From: Saccharomycopsis phalli
Taxonomy: Eukaryota > Ascomycota > Saccharomycetes > Ascoideales > Saccharomycopsidaceae
Assembly (NCBI GenBank): GCA_020342235.1
Contig: CP073216.1
Span: 1,302,001-1,366,000 of the forward strand
DNA length: 64,000 bases
Direction: 5' to 3'
Part shown: positions 33,801 to 43,600 of the stretch, piece by piece
Position numbering within the stretch: the stretch's first letter is position 1
Layout: the number at the start of each line of letters is the position of its first letter
Notes under the pieces: generated by a model
Seen by the model: only the letters and a program-made list of their open reading frames with translations
Databases searched by the model: none
Told to the model about the DNA's origin: nothing
Made by a program: the position numbers and the translations under genes

Positions 33801-36283
33801 CACCTTCTTCTGTTCCTTCTACCATCACCACTACTGTTCCATGGACTGGTTCTACTACCAACACCTACACTACTACTTTTGATGATCCAAATTCTCCAGT
33901 TGAAGTTGTGATTGAGACTCCATCATCAACTATTACTACTACTGTTCCATGGACTGGTTCTACTACCAATACCTACACTACTACATTTGATGATCCAAAC
34001 TCTCCCGTTGAGATTGTTGTTCAAACACCATCGTCAACCATCACCACTACTGTTCCATGGACTGGTTCTACTACCAACACCTACACTACTACTTTTGATG
34101 ATCCAAATTCTCCAGTTGAAGTTGTGATTGAGACTCCATCATCAACTATTACTACTACTGTCCCATGGACTGGTTCTACTACCAACACATTCACCACAAC
34201 CTTTACTGATCCAAATTCTCCTGTTGAGGTTGTCATTCAAACACCAGGGTGGAATGCTACTAGATCAACGATTACCACCACCATTCCATGGACTGGATCT
34301 ACTACCAACACATACACTACCACTTTGATTGATCCAAGATCACCTGTTGAAGTTGTCATTGAAACACCGTCTGCTGGTCCATCAACTATTACCACAACTA
34401 TCCCATGGACTGGGTCTACGACCAGAACTCATACTACCACTTTCACTGATCCAAACTCTCCTGTTGAGGTTATTATTGAGACACCATCATCTGGTCCATC
34501 AACTATTACCACAACTATTCCATGGACTGGGTCTACGACCAGAACTCATACTACTACTTTCACTGATCCAAACTCTCCTGTTGAGGTTATTATTGAGACA
34601 CCATCATCTGGTCCATCAACTATTACCACAACTATTCCATGGACTGGGTCTACGACCAGAACTCATACTACTACTTTCACTGATCCAAACTCTCCTGTTG
34701 AGGTTATTATTGAGACACCATCATCTGGTCCATCAACTATTACCACAACTATTCCATGGACTGGGTCTACGACCAGAACTCATACTACTACTTTCACTGA
34801 TCCAAACTCTCCTGTTGAGGTTATTATTGAGACACCATCATCTGGTCCGTCAACTATTACCACAACTATCCCATGGACTGGGTCTACGACCAGAACTCAT
34901 ACTACCACTTTCACTGATCCAAACTCTCCTGTTGAGGTTATTGTTGAGACACCAAACTCTGTTCCGGTGACTACTTACACTACTACCTCTACTTCTAAAC
35001 AAGGAATTACATCAACTGTTGTTGTTACTACCACTTTGTGTGAAAACATAAGATGTCTGGAAGTTGTTCAGACTATTCCAACAGTTGTCTCAGCAACGGA
35101 TGTTGTTGTTACAAAAGTAGTGACGGTTGCTCAAGGAGCTCCTTCCGGATCACCAGGAAATGGAAATGGAAATGGAAATGGAAATGGAAATGGAAATGGA
35201 AATGGAAATGGAAATGGAAATGGAAATGGAAATGGAAATGGAAATGGAAATGGAAATGGAAATGGAAATGGAAATGGAAATGGAAATGGAAATGGAAATG
35301 GAAATGGAAATGGAAATGGAAATGGAAATGGAAATGGAAATGGAAATGGAAACGGAAACGGTAATGGAAACGCCTCTGGTTCTCCTGGATCTCCTGGAAC
35401 TCCTGGTTCTGCTGGCTCCTCTGGTTCTGCTGGCTCCTCTGGTTCTGCTGGCTCCTCTGGTTCTGCTGGCTCCTCTGGTTCTCCAGGTTCTCCAGGTTCT
35501 CCAGGTTCTCCAGGTTCTTCTGGTTCTTCTGGTTCTCCAGGTTCTCCAGGTTCTTCTGGTTCTTCTGGTTCTCCAGGTTCTCCAGGTTCTTCTGGTTCTT
35601 CTGGTTCTCCAGGTTCTCCAGGTTCTTCTGGTTCTTCTGGTTCTCCAGGTTCTTCTGGTTCTTCTGGTTCTCCAGGTTCTCCAGGTTCTTCTGGTTCTTC
35701 TGGTTCTGCTGGCTCCTCTGGTTCTCCAGGTTCTCCAGGTTCTCCAGGTTCTCCAGGTTCTTCTGGTTCTTCTGGTTCTCCAGGTTCTCCAGGTTCTTCT
35801 GGTTCTTCTGGTTCTCCAGGTTCTCCAGGTTCTTCTGGTTCTTCTGGTTCTCCAGGTTCTCCAGGTTCTTCTGGTTCTTCTGGTTCTCCAGGATCTTCTG
35901 GTTCTTCTGGTTCTCCAGGTTCTCCAGGTTCTTCTGGTTCTCCAGGATCTTCTGGTTCTCCAGGATCTTCTGGTTCTCCAGGATCTTCTGGTTCTTCTGG
36001 TTCTTCTGGCTTGTCTGGATCTTCTGGCTTGTCTGGTTCTTCTGGCTCGTCTGGTTCTTCTGGATCACCTGGCTCTCCAGGTTCTCCTTCTTCTGCAGGA
36101 AGCTCTCCAGGTTCCCCAGGTTCTTCTTCAACGCCAGGTAATCCTTCTGTCTCGGAATCTCAAATCTCTTCAGACTCTACAAGTGAAAATCCAGCAATTT
36201 CATCTTTTTCAGGAATTGCCAGCACAAACAAAATTCCATCATTTATCCTTACCATTGTCTTGTCTTTGTTTATTGCCATTTAG
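30857..36283 (+). CDS. GPI-anchored PA14/flocculin-type cell-wall adhesin 2 (largest)
   Basis: The ATG at 30857 gives 1808 aa; the longer frame relies on TTG. The order is signal peptide, PA14/GLEYA-type lectin domain (about residues 35-245, with YATDDAVVFYFG and FQCC), about 30 flocculin repeats of 36-39 residues (31620-34960), the spacer TLCENIRC, a pure Asn-Gly dipeptide block (35156-35372), about 240 residues of Gly-X-Y triplets (35373-36110; GSP, GSS, GSA), a Ser/Pro linker and a GPI signal (IPSFILTIVLSLFIAI). The last 117-bp repeats and the spacer are essentially identical to adhesin 3. Long Thr/Ser repeats should be heavily O-mannosylated and hold the lectin beyond the wall. The repeat number is likely polymorphic between strains. 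Confidence 0.93.
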   Translation: MIFRIELFFLQIFTALAVLTPPSGSDGSPGNRGAISSVIGCEVSTDPIAKGFDGVFYPYVLEAPYNEQYVKYGYKLKTPVANANGVTNISFHINLPYGGDVYQGEIYGTPITISNFSLVLTGYFLAQETGYYEVLFYATDDAVVFYFGTDSAFQCCQSTELAPNLAFDDQVIYTTGSIVLQGSDFYASRYVYLQGGYYYPTRISYVQIATFAYLNITITTPSGKALTTFEDTVFQFDETQATCQSVNPSDPKSTTTVSTPWTGSSTTTYTTTYSDPISPIAVIVETPRSTITTTTPWTGSTTSSYTTTFDDLNSPVQIVVETPQSTITTTTPWTGTTINTYTTTFDDLNSPVEVVIQTPRSTITTTVPWTGSTTNTYTTTFDDLNSPVEIVVETPSSTITTTVPWTGSTTNTYTTTFDDPNSPAEVVIQTPRLTTTTTVPWTGSTTNTYTTTFDDPNSPVEIVVQTPSSTITTTVPWTGSTTNTYTTTLDDPNSPVEVVVQTPSSTITTTIIWTGSTTSSYTTSFDDPNSPVEIVVQIPRSTITTTVPWTGSTTNTYTTTFDDPNSPVEIVVQTPSSTITTTVPWTGSTTNTYTTTFDDPNSPVEVVIETPSSTITTTVPWTGSTTNTYTTTFDDPNSPVEIVVQTPSSTITTTVPWTGSTTNTYTTTFDDPNSPVEVVIQTPSSTITTTIIWTGSATSSYTTSFDDPNSPVEIVVQIPRSTITTTVPWTGSTTNTYTTTFGDSNSPVEVVIETPSSVPSTITTIVPWTGSTTNTYTTTFDDPNSPVEVVVETPSSTITTTVPWTGSTTNTYTTTFDDPNSPIEVVVQTPSSTITTTVPWTGSTTNTYTTTFDDPNSPVEVVVQTPGSVSSTITTTIPWTGSTTNTYTTTFTDPNSPVEVVIETPSSVPSTITTTVPWTGSTTNTYTTTFDDPNSPVEVVVQTPGSVSSTITTTIPWTGSTTNTYTTTFTDPNSPVEVVIETPSSVPSTITTTVPWTGSTTNTYTTTFDDPNSPVEVVIETPSSTITTTVPWTGSTTNTYTTTFDDPNSPVEIVVQTPSSTITTTVPWTGSTTNTYTTTFDDPNSPVEVVIETPSSTITTTVPWTGSTTNTFTTTFTDPNSPVEVVIQTPGWNATRSTITTTIPWTGSTTNTYTTTLIDPRSPVEVVIETPSAGPSTITTTIPWTGSTTRTHTTTFTDPNSPVEVIIETPSSGPSTITTTIPWTGSTTRTHTTTFTDPNSPVEVIIETPSSGPSTITTTIPWTGSTTRTHTTTFTDPNSPVEVIIETPSSGPSTITTTIPWTGSTTRTHTTTFTDPNSPVEVIIETPSSGPSTITTTIPWTGSTTRTHTTTFTDPNSPVEVIVETPNSVPVTTYTTTSTSKQGITSTVVVTTTLCENIRCLEVVQTIPTVVSATDVVVTKVVTVAQGAPSGSPGNGNGNGNGNGNGNGNGNGNGNGNGNGNGNGNGNGNGNGNGNGNGNGNGNGNGNGNGNGNGNGNGNGNGNGNASGSPGSPGTPGSAGSSGSAGSSGSAGSSGSAGSSGSPGSPGSPGSPGSSGSSGSPGSPGSSGSSGSPGSPGSSGSSGSPGSPGSSGSSGSPGSSGSSGSPGSPGSSGSSGSAGSSGSPGSPGSPGSPGSSGSSGSPGSPGSSGSSGSPGSPGSSGSSGSPGSPGSSGSSGSPGSSGSSGSPGSPGSSGSPGSSGSPGSSGSPGSSGSSGSSGLSGSSGLSGSSGSSGSSGSPGSPGSPSSAGSSPGSPGSSSTPGNPSVSESQISSDSTSENPAISSFSGIASTNKIPSFILTIVLSLFIAI
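31620..34965 (+). repeat. Flocculin-repeat array of adhesin 2 (108/117-bp units)
   Basis: About 30 tandem units encode variants of TTVPWTGSTTNTYTTTFDDP plus NSPVEVVIETPSS. Most are 36 aa, and those with an extra (S)(V/G)PS are about 39 aa. The last five, with THTTT and VIIETP, are nearly identical 117-bp units, pointing to recent expansion at the 3' end of the array. Earlier units are more diverged. Confidence 0.9.
35156..35372 (+). repeat. Coding hexanucleotide microsatellite (GGAAAT)n
   Basis: About 32 nearly pure copies of GGAAAT, followed by GGAAAC/GGTAAT variants, encode a Gly-Asn dipeptide tract in adhesin 2. The homologous tract in adhesin 3 (43841-43921) is much shorter and interrupted, so this one has expanded. 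Confidence 0.92.
35373..36110 (+). repeat. Collagen-like Gly-X-Y coding repeat of adhesin 2
   Basis: GGTTCTCCA, GGTTCTTCT and related 9-mers encode about 240 residues with Gly at every third position and Ser at X. Y is Pro, Ser, Ala or, rarely, Thr. Larger blocks are duplicated (for example the SPGSPGSSG series appears twice around the SAGSSG units). Confidence 0.88.
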
Positions 36284-36944
36284 CTAATTGACCAATAGAA
36301 AATATATATAAATTTAGTGATAACCAAAATATTGATACAATTGTTTATCTACGTTTTGTACGTATAATTGTTACTATGTAAACTCTTGTTTACGCGGCAG
36401 CCGATATTTATTGTCTATACATCACAAGTCATCTGTATACATGCAAAGAAAAAGTAAATCTACATCCTACTATAGTGATAAATATAAGCCGCACCCCGAT
36501 TACCAGCATGATACATTTCCACTCAGTTGCTCATTCAATCATAGATCAAAACAAATACTATGTAAGTTTATGTGATTGTAATCATTGTTGCTAAATCAAC
36601 TGGCGATAAACTTCAACTTTATCAGTGCTAAAAACATTTAATTATTCACAGTGCCAAGAAATTGAAAATATATGCATTAAGGTATACAGGGGTATGTAAT
36701 AGTCTATCTCGTATTAGCTCAGCTTATAGCTTGACTAACCTGTTTGTAGCGGAATATATGTGGTGATAACAAGCCTTCTTTGGAATTCAGAGCATATGAT
36801 TTCTGTAATTAGTGACTATCGCTAGCGTTGCTAGCGTTGAAATAGTGATCAATTTGAGAAAGGAATTTTACAACGCTGTATATTATATTTCCATTTGGCT
36901 TGGTCGAAGGATTTGTATACGTGAAGCCAGGGAAACTCATTGGC
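36284..36944. other. 3' region of adhesin 2
   Basis: No gene is seen. The part at about 36520-36600 resembles 28370-28450 downstream of adhesin 1, part of the duplicated segment. Confidence 0.45.
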
Positions 36945-36956
36945 TGCTATAGCAGT

Positions 36957-37412
36957 TTTTTTTTTATGATAATAATAATATTTATTTAAGGCTATAGCTA
37001 TACTAGGCTCCCAGAGGAGATTTATACTTCGCCGTCTATGACTAAGGACGGTGCCGCTATGTAGTCGTCGAAAGAAAACTCTGCAACAGAGATATAAACT
37101 TTTGACCAGAGCTTGTAAATATGTAAGGTAATGAGCATTGGAGGGACAATGAGCTTTCACCTAGATCTTTAGAGGTGGCTTTAGCCACACCCTCCCCAAG
37201 GTACTAACTGGGTAGCCCTCCTAACGTGCTGTAACAAAAAAAGAAAAGGGAAAAGCTACCGGTCCAGCACCGACCAATAGAATCCTATAAGATTTTTAAG
37301 CTTCATCTTATCTGAGAATAAAACACGGGCTTGAGTAGCATTGGTAATTCCTTCAGGAATCTGTGCTTGGGCTCGAGAGCCCAATAGTATTGGGCAGGTG
37401 AAGTCTTGGAAA
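36957..37412 (-). mobile_element. 5'-truncated LINE copy 3 (subfamily B) with target-site duplication
   Basis: A 12-bp repeat, TGCTATAGCAGT, flanks the element at 36945-36956 and 37413-37424. The sequence is collinear with the 3' half of LINE copy 2 at high identity, including the T-run and ATAATAATA tail at the left end. It is truncated so that only about 50 codons of the ORF end remain with the 3' UTR. Confidence 0.87.
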
Positions 37413-37424
37413 TGCTATAGCAGT

Positions 37425-38679
37425 GGTGAACATTAATTTGAATAAGCTTGATAAAATACAGGACCAGTTAATATGACAGGCTGCACTCTGATGAGGAAAT
37501 TTGTAGTAATTTCGTTGTTTCTTCGAAGTGAATAATAGATTCTCAGAGCAGCTGAGTAAAATCTAATTGGCTCTTATACCTATTATACAATGATAAACTT
37601 TAGTCACTAAAAGTAAAGGTTTTAGTGCGGAGATTCAATCGTTTTAACAGGGGCAGTTATATATGAAATCAAATATAGAAATACTGTTGGTGCGATAACA
37701 TGAATCAAAGATGATTCAGTAGTTTTCAACTGTAGTGAAGTCGCGTGTGCTTGAAGGTGTTAGTCGAAACATTGGTGAACCCCAAAAATGAGTAATGAGC
37801 CGAACTGTGATGCTAACCATACTCTTAAATAGGTTTGCATTGATGTTGTCACTTGAGAAGTATATGATAAGAAATATTATATATATTTAAAGTTTGCTTA
37901 TTCCTAATTTTGCCAGGAGAATGTCAAATGTGTAAACTAACAGATTATTTGTTATTCTGGAGTTGAATAAGATGTCAGAAGGTAATTTTAGTTTTTAAAT
38001 TTCTCTTGAATATATATTTATTTTTGTATTCAAAGATAATTCTCCAAAATAGAATGGTTTAAATGGTTTATTTTCACTGAGGAGCATCTGAAACTGCAGC
38101 GTCGTTGAAACTGTTGATGACTCCGTAGCATCTGAATTTCGTGGTGAAAGCATTATGCTACTGTGAGTTCTAAGACTTTTTCAATGCTATACGTGATTTC
38201 TATATTCTCTTCTCAAGGTCTCCATTGTAACGCGACTTTTGAAGAGAATTAGACCCCAAGCCGTATTGATTTTGCTTGAGATCGTTACAATTCAGTCGCA
38301 CATCTGCCCTTTTGGTCACACACCTGCCCATATTCCATCCAATAAATTACTATAAGGGCAATAAACTCTAATTTTATTAATATTTCTGATACTCAGTTTC
38401 AACCACTCACTACCAGTCAGCGGAAGTGAAATTGCGCGGCATTGCGCTTGCTACGGGAATTCTTTGTGACCTTTTTGAGATTTGTTTAGTCTCAGATCCC
38501 AAACAGAATTCTTGGTGGTAGTAGATTCAGAGAAGCATTAAATACGGATACTTCAATGAGTCTGTACAAAACTGTATCAGGACAAATTTCTTGTCTCAAC
38601 AGGCAGCGTAGTACAGTGTGATTTACACAAAAGCTTCATAAATTTGAATTTTACGGTATCCAATTCCTCCAATATGCGG
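37425..38679. other. Gene-poor region between adhesins 2 and 3
   Basis: No gene is seen. From about 38390 the sequence resembles 28570-28740, so the duplicated adhesin-upstream segment may begin here. Confidence 0.45.
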
Positions 38680-40632
38680 TAATATCCTAGTATTAAAATA
38701 GCATACCGATCATTCACTCGTAATTTTAAAGCCTTTGTTGATAATGTATCAAACTGTAAACAAACGAAAACAGCCAAATGTACAAACACAGTTGCACGTC
38801 ATGGTGCACAAGCGGATACGGCGTTGTCGTGGAATATAAGGACATTTTTTGTTGCAGAACTTATACGATGCCACTGAAACTTTTTCTCGACATTCATCGT
38901 TTTTTTTTTTTGTCGGCTGAATTACAACGAAAGCTTGTCCACCTATTGTCATTTCAGCCATGCACCGTACATAGCAGAACCTTCCATGCATAGAAGATAA
39001 ATCTTAAAAGTACATATGCATATCGGAGTCGCCTAAAAGCGGATAGTTTATTCCCTCAATATTTTTTGTTCCGCATAAGTTTGTGTTCAGTCTTTCTCTC
39101 CAGCTTCGGAAACAAATATTACGCTACCGAAAAATCGAAGCAAGAGGGCTGTAGTGACAAAGAATTGGAGCGAGCAAATGATGTAACTTGGGAAAGGAAT
39201 ATACGACAATGTGTACTATTATTCCTTTGGAATTTAATCATGATTTGCGAATTTTTTTTGGATACAGCTTTACTCTTTCTTTGGCGATCATCAAGCTAGT
39301 TTAATCTGTCTGATGATTCATCCGTACCTTCTGGTCATGCACAATCTTGGAAGATAGCCAAGAGCTTGTTTGCCTGGCAATCGTTGTTGTAAGTATACTA
39401 ATAACTGAGAAAATAAACCAATAGTCATAGCAAACGGAAATGACCATTGTCGGCTCTAGTTTTATTACTCGACAAAATTTATTACTCGACAAAATTTATT
39501 ACTCGACAAAATTTATTACAGAGCAAAATATATCACAGAACAATATCTAAAATAAAATAGGGGCCTATATGTACATTTAGACAACTTGATGAATACTAAG
39601 AGGTGCTTTGGGACATTTCTAATTGCCAAGTGTACATAGTTACATTTCCGATTGCCAAGAAGTATATCGGCACACCTTGGCATCCACTGAGATGTAACAC
39701 TGGTGCCCAGAAACACGAACCAAATGCAAAAATATATATGGCGCTGTATTATAATACTGCCCTCATGAACATATTTTGATCAACCACTTGTAAACTATAG
39801 TTGTCCTCTAATGATGTCAAAAGGCTCAACGTTTTGCAGGGTTTCAACAGTAAACGGTGCGTCAAGATTTGACAGTACCACTTGCAATTATCTCAAAAAT
39901 CACACAAGCCAAATAAGCAAAGGTACTTAATTTTATTCCGGCCTAATTCAGGAGAATACAGAAAAAATATATTACAATCCAATAGATTGCTTCCATAAAC
40001 ACTGAATATGGAGCAAATGGGTTACGGGTAATTCATACAACTGCTTGCTCTGACGAATAAGGTATTAGGCTATCAATTCCCAAATTAGTCGTATGATGGC
40101 TCCTATTTTAGCTTCTCGCTTATTATTATAGCTTCTGTAAAAACTTTAAATAATTGAAGCGACTGGTTATCCAGGCGAAATCCACGTACGCCATGTTGCA
40201 GCTATCATGCGTCTAATACAATCTTGGAAGATCTGAGACAACCAAGACAAACAAAAGTCCACTATCTACTGAAAACACGTCGCAAAGTAATTCTGGAATT
40301 TCTCATGGGCACTTCGAATTCGATCATTTGTAAATTCATCCTATGGTATGTATCTCAATGTGAAAAAGCTTCTTAATACTCACATTCGGCTACTAACCTA
40401 ATTCGATAGAAGGTACTCATGTTCTTGGTGATAGTATTCACTCTGTCAGCAAAGCATCCGCATTAGTATCAAAAGATGCATTCAGAAGCAATGAAATATC
40501 CTAATTTGTCAATTTTACTGTACTTCAACTAGTTCCCGCAATTCTTGTATTGTTCAGTTCGCCTATTGACTGTCAATATAAAAAGTAGACATTTTCCCTC
40601 TCATTCGATATTAGCTTTGGCTGTCATTCTCA
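38680..40632 (+). promoter_or_regulatory. Long upstream region of adhesin 3 (duplicated segment U3)
   Basis: The segment is homologous to U1 and U2. Landmarks are TGTATCAAACTGTAAA (38746), GCACGTCATGGTGCA (38793), GCAGGGTTTCAACAGTAAA (39836), ACGCCATGTTG (40188) and TTAGTATCAAAAGATGCATT (40463). A TATA box, TATAAAAAG, lies at 40577-40585. Three direct copies of AATTTATTACTCGACAAA occur at about 39460-39520. Open frames inside are short and not conserved among the three copies. Confidence 0.6.
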
Positions 40633-43600
40633 ATGATATTTCAGTTTGCATTATTTTTCATCCAGTTTGTCGCCGTGTTTGCGGACTTTATCGCTCCCCC
40701 TCTAGGTGCTGATGGAAGTCCTACCAACAGAGGTGCCATCAGCGGCGCAATGGGCTGTATTGTCAGTACTCAGCCTATTAGATCCGGTTTTGACGCTGTA
40801 TTTTATCCATATACACTCCAGGCTCCTTATGACGAGGCATATGTTAAATTTGGTTATAAACAGAATCCTCCAGTTGGAAGTACTACCGGGGTCACCAATA
40901 TTTCGTTCCACATCAATGTTCCATACGGGCCAAATGTGTATCAGGGAGACATCTACGGAGTTCCAATCACAATCTCCAACTTCTCTTTGGCGCTCACTGG
41001 TTACTTCCTTGCACAGGAAACAGGTTATTACGAAGTTCTCTTCTATGCCACAGATGATGCAGTAGTGTTTTATTTTGGAACAGACTCTGCTTTTGAATGT
41101 TGCCAGAGTACAGAACTTGCTCCAGATTTATCTTTTGACGACGAAGTTCTCTACACTACCGGTAATATTGATACTGAGGGTGACGATTTCTTTGCTTCCA
41201 GATTTGTCTATCTTCAAGCCGGCACCTACTACCCAACAAGAATTGCCTATCTTAATATCATTACGTTTGGATACCTCAATTTAACCATCACCACCCCAAG
41301 TGGAAAGGCACTCACCACATTTGAAGACACAGTCTTTCAGTTTGATGAAGCAGACTCAACGTGTCAATCAGTCAATCCAAGTACTTCGCAATCGACCACT
41401 ACTTTTAGTTCGGCTTGGACTGGATCTAGTACTACTACTTACACTACTACTTACTCGGACCCATCTTCTCCTGTCGCAGTTATTGTTGAGACCCCATCTA
41501 CAACCATCACTACGACCATCCCATGGACCGGATCTAGCACTACCACTTACACTACTACTTTTGCTGATCCAAACTCACCAGTTGAGGTTGTTGTCGAAAC
41601 CCCACAATCAACCATCACTACAACCACACCATGGACCGGATCTACTACAAATACTTATACTACAACTTTTGATGATCCAAATTCTCCAGTTGAGGTTGTT
41701 GTTGAAACTCCACAATCTACCATCACTACAACTACTCCATGGACCGGATCTACTACAAGTACTTATACTACTACTTTTGATGATCCAAATTCACCAGTTG
41801 AGGTTGTTGTCGAAACCCCGCAATCAACCATCACTACAACCACACCATGGACCGGATCTACTACAAATACTTATACTACTACTTTTGCCGATCCAAATTC
41901 TCCAGTTGAAGTCGTGGTTGAGACTCCATCATCCACCATCACTACTACTGTTCCATGGACTGGTTCTACTACCAACACCTATACTACTACTTTTGATGAT
42001 CCAAATTCTCCGATTGAGGTTGTTGTTCAAACACCATCGTCAACCATCACCACTACTGTTCCATGGACTGGTTCTACTACCAACACCTACACGACTACTT
42101 TTGATGATCCAAATTCTCCAGTTGAAGTTGTGATTCAGACTCCATCTTCTACCATCACTACCACTGTTCCATGGACTGGGTCTACTACCAACACCTACAC
42201 CACTACTTTTGATGATCCAAATTCTCCAGTTGAAGTTGTGATTCAGACTCCATCTTCTACCATCACTACCACTGTTCCATGGACTGGGTCTACTACCAAC
42301 ACCTACACCACTACTTTTGATGATCCAAATTCTCCAGTTGAAGTTGTGATTGAGACTCCATCATCAACTATTACTACTACTGTTCCATGGACTGGGTCTA
42401 CTACCAACACATACACGACTACTTTTGATGATCCAAACTCCCCAGTAGAGGTTGTCGTTCAAACACCAGGATCGGTTTCATCTACTATCACTACCACCAT
42501 TCCATGGACTGGATCAACTACCAACACCTACACTACTACTTTTACTGATCCAAACTCTCCAGTTGAAGTTGTAATTGAAACACCTTCTTCTGTTCCTTCT
42601 ACCATCACCACTACTGTTCCATGGACTGGTTCTACTACCAACACCTACACTACTACTTTTGATGATCCAAATTCTCCAGTTGAAGTTGTGATTGAGACTC
42701 CATCATCAACTATTACTACTACTGTCCCATGGACTGGTTCTACTACCAACACATTCACCACAACCTTTACTGATCCAAATTCTCCTGTTGAGGTTGTCAT
42801 TCAAACACCAGGGTGGAATGCTACTAGATCAACGATTACCACCACCATTCCATGGACTGGATCTACTACCAACACATACACTACCACTTTGATTGATCCA
42901 AGATCACCTGTTGAAGTTGTCATTGAAACACCGTCTGCTGGTCCATCAACTATTACCACAACTATCCCATGGACTGGGTCTACGACCAGAACTCATACTA
43001 CCACTTTCACTGATCCAAACTCTCCTGTTGAGGTTATTATTGAGACACCATCATCTGGTCCATCAACTATTACCACAACTATTCCATGGACTGGGTCTAC
43101 GACCAGAACTCATACTACTACTTTCACTGATCCAAACTCTCCTGTTGAGGTTATTATTGAGACACCATCATCTGGTCCATCAACTATTACCACAACTATT
43201 CCATGGACTGGGTCTACGACCAGAACTCATACTACTACTTTCACTGATCCAAACTCTCCTGTTGAGGTTATTATTGAGACACCATCATCTGGTCCATCAA
43301 CTATTACCACAACTATTCCATGGACTGGGTCTACGACCAGAACTCATACTACTACTTTCACTGATCCAAACTCTCCTGTTGAGGTTATTATTGAGACACC
43401 ATCATCTGGTCCATCAACTATTACCACAACTATTCCATGGACTGGGTCTACGACCAGAACTCATACTACTACTTTCACTGATCCAAACTCTCCTGTTGAG
43501 GTTATTATTGAGACACCATCATCTGGTCCGTCAACTATTACCACAACTATCCCATGGACTGGGTCTACGACCAGAACTCATACTACCACTTTCACTGATC

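Noticed and set aside
35109-36131. 340-aa open frame on the minus strand (Gln/Asn/Leu/Glu- and His/Phe-repeats)
   Set aside because: It is the complement of the Gly-Asn and Gly-X-Y coding repeats of adhesin 2; periodic sequence without stop codons keeps it open.
35127-36287. 386-aa forward open frame (Met-Glu and Leu-Val-Leu repeats)
   Set aside because: Another frame of the same adhesin 2 repeats; no independent features.
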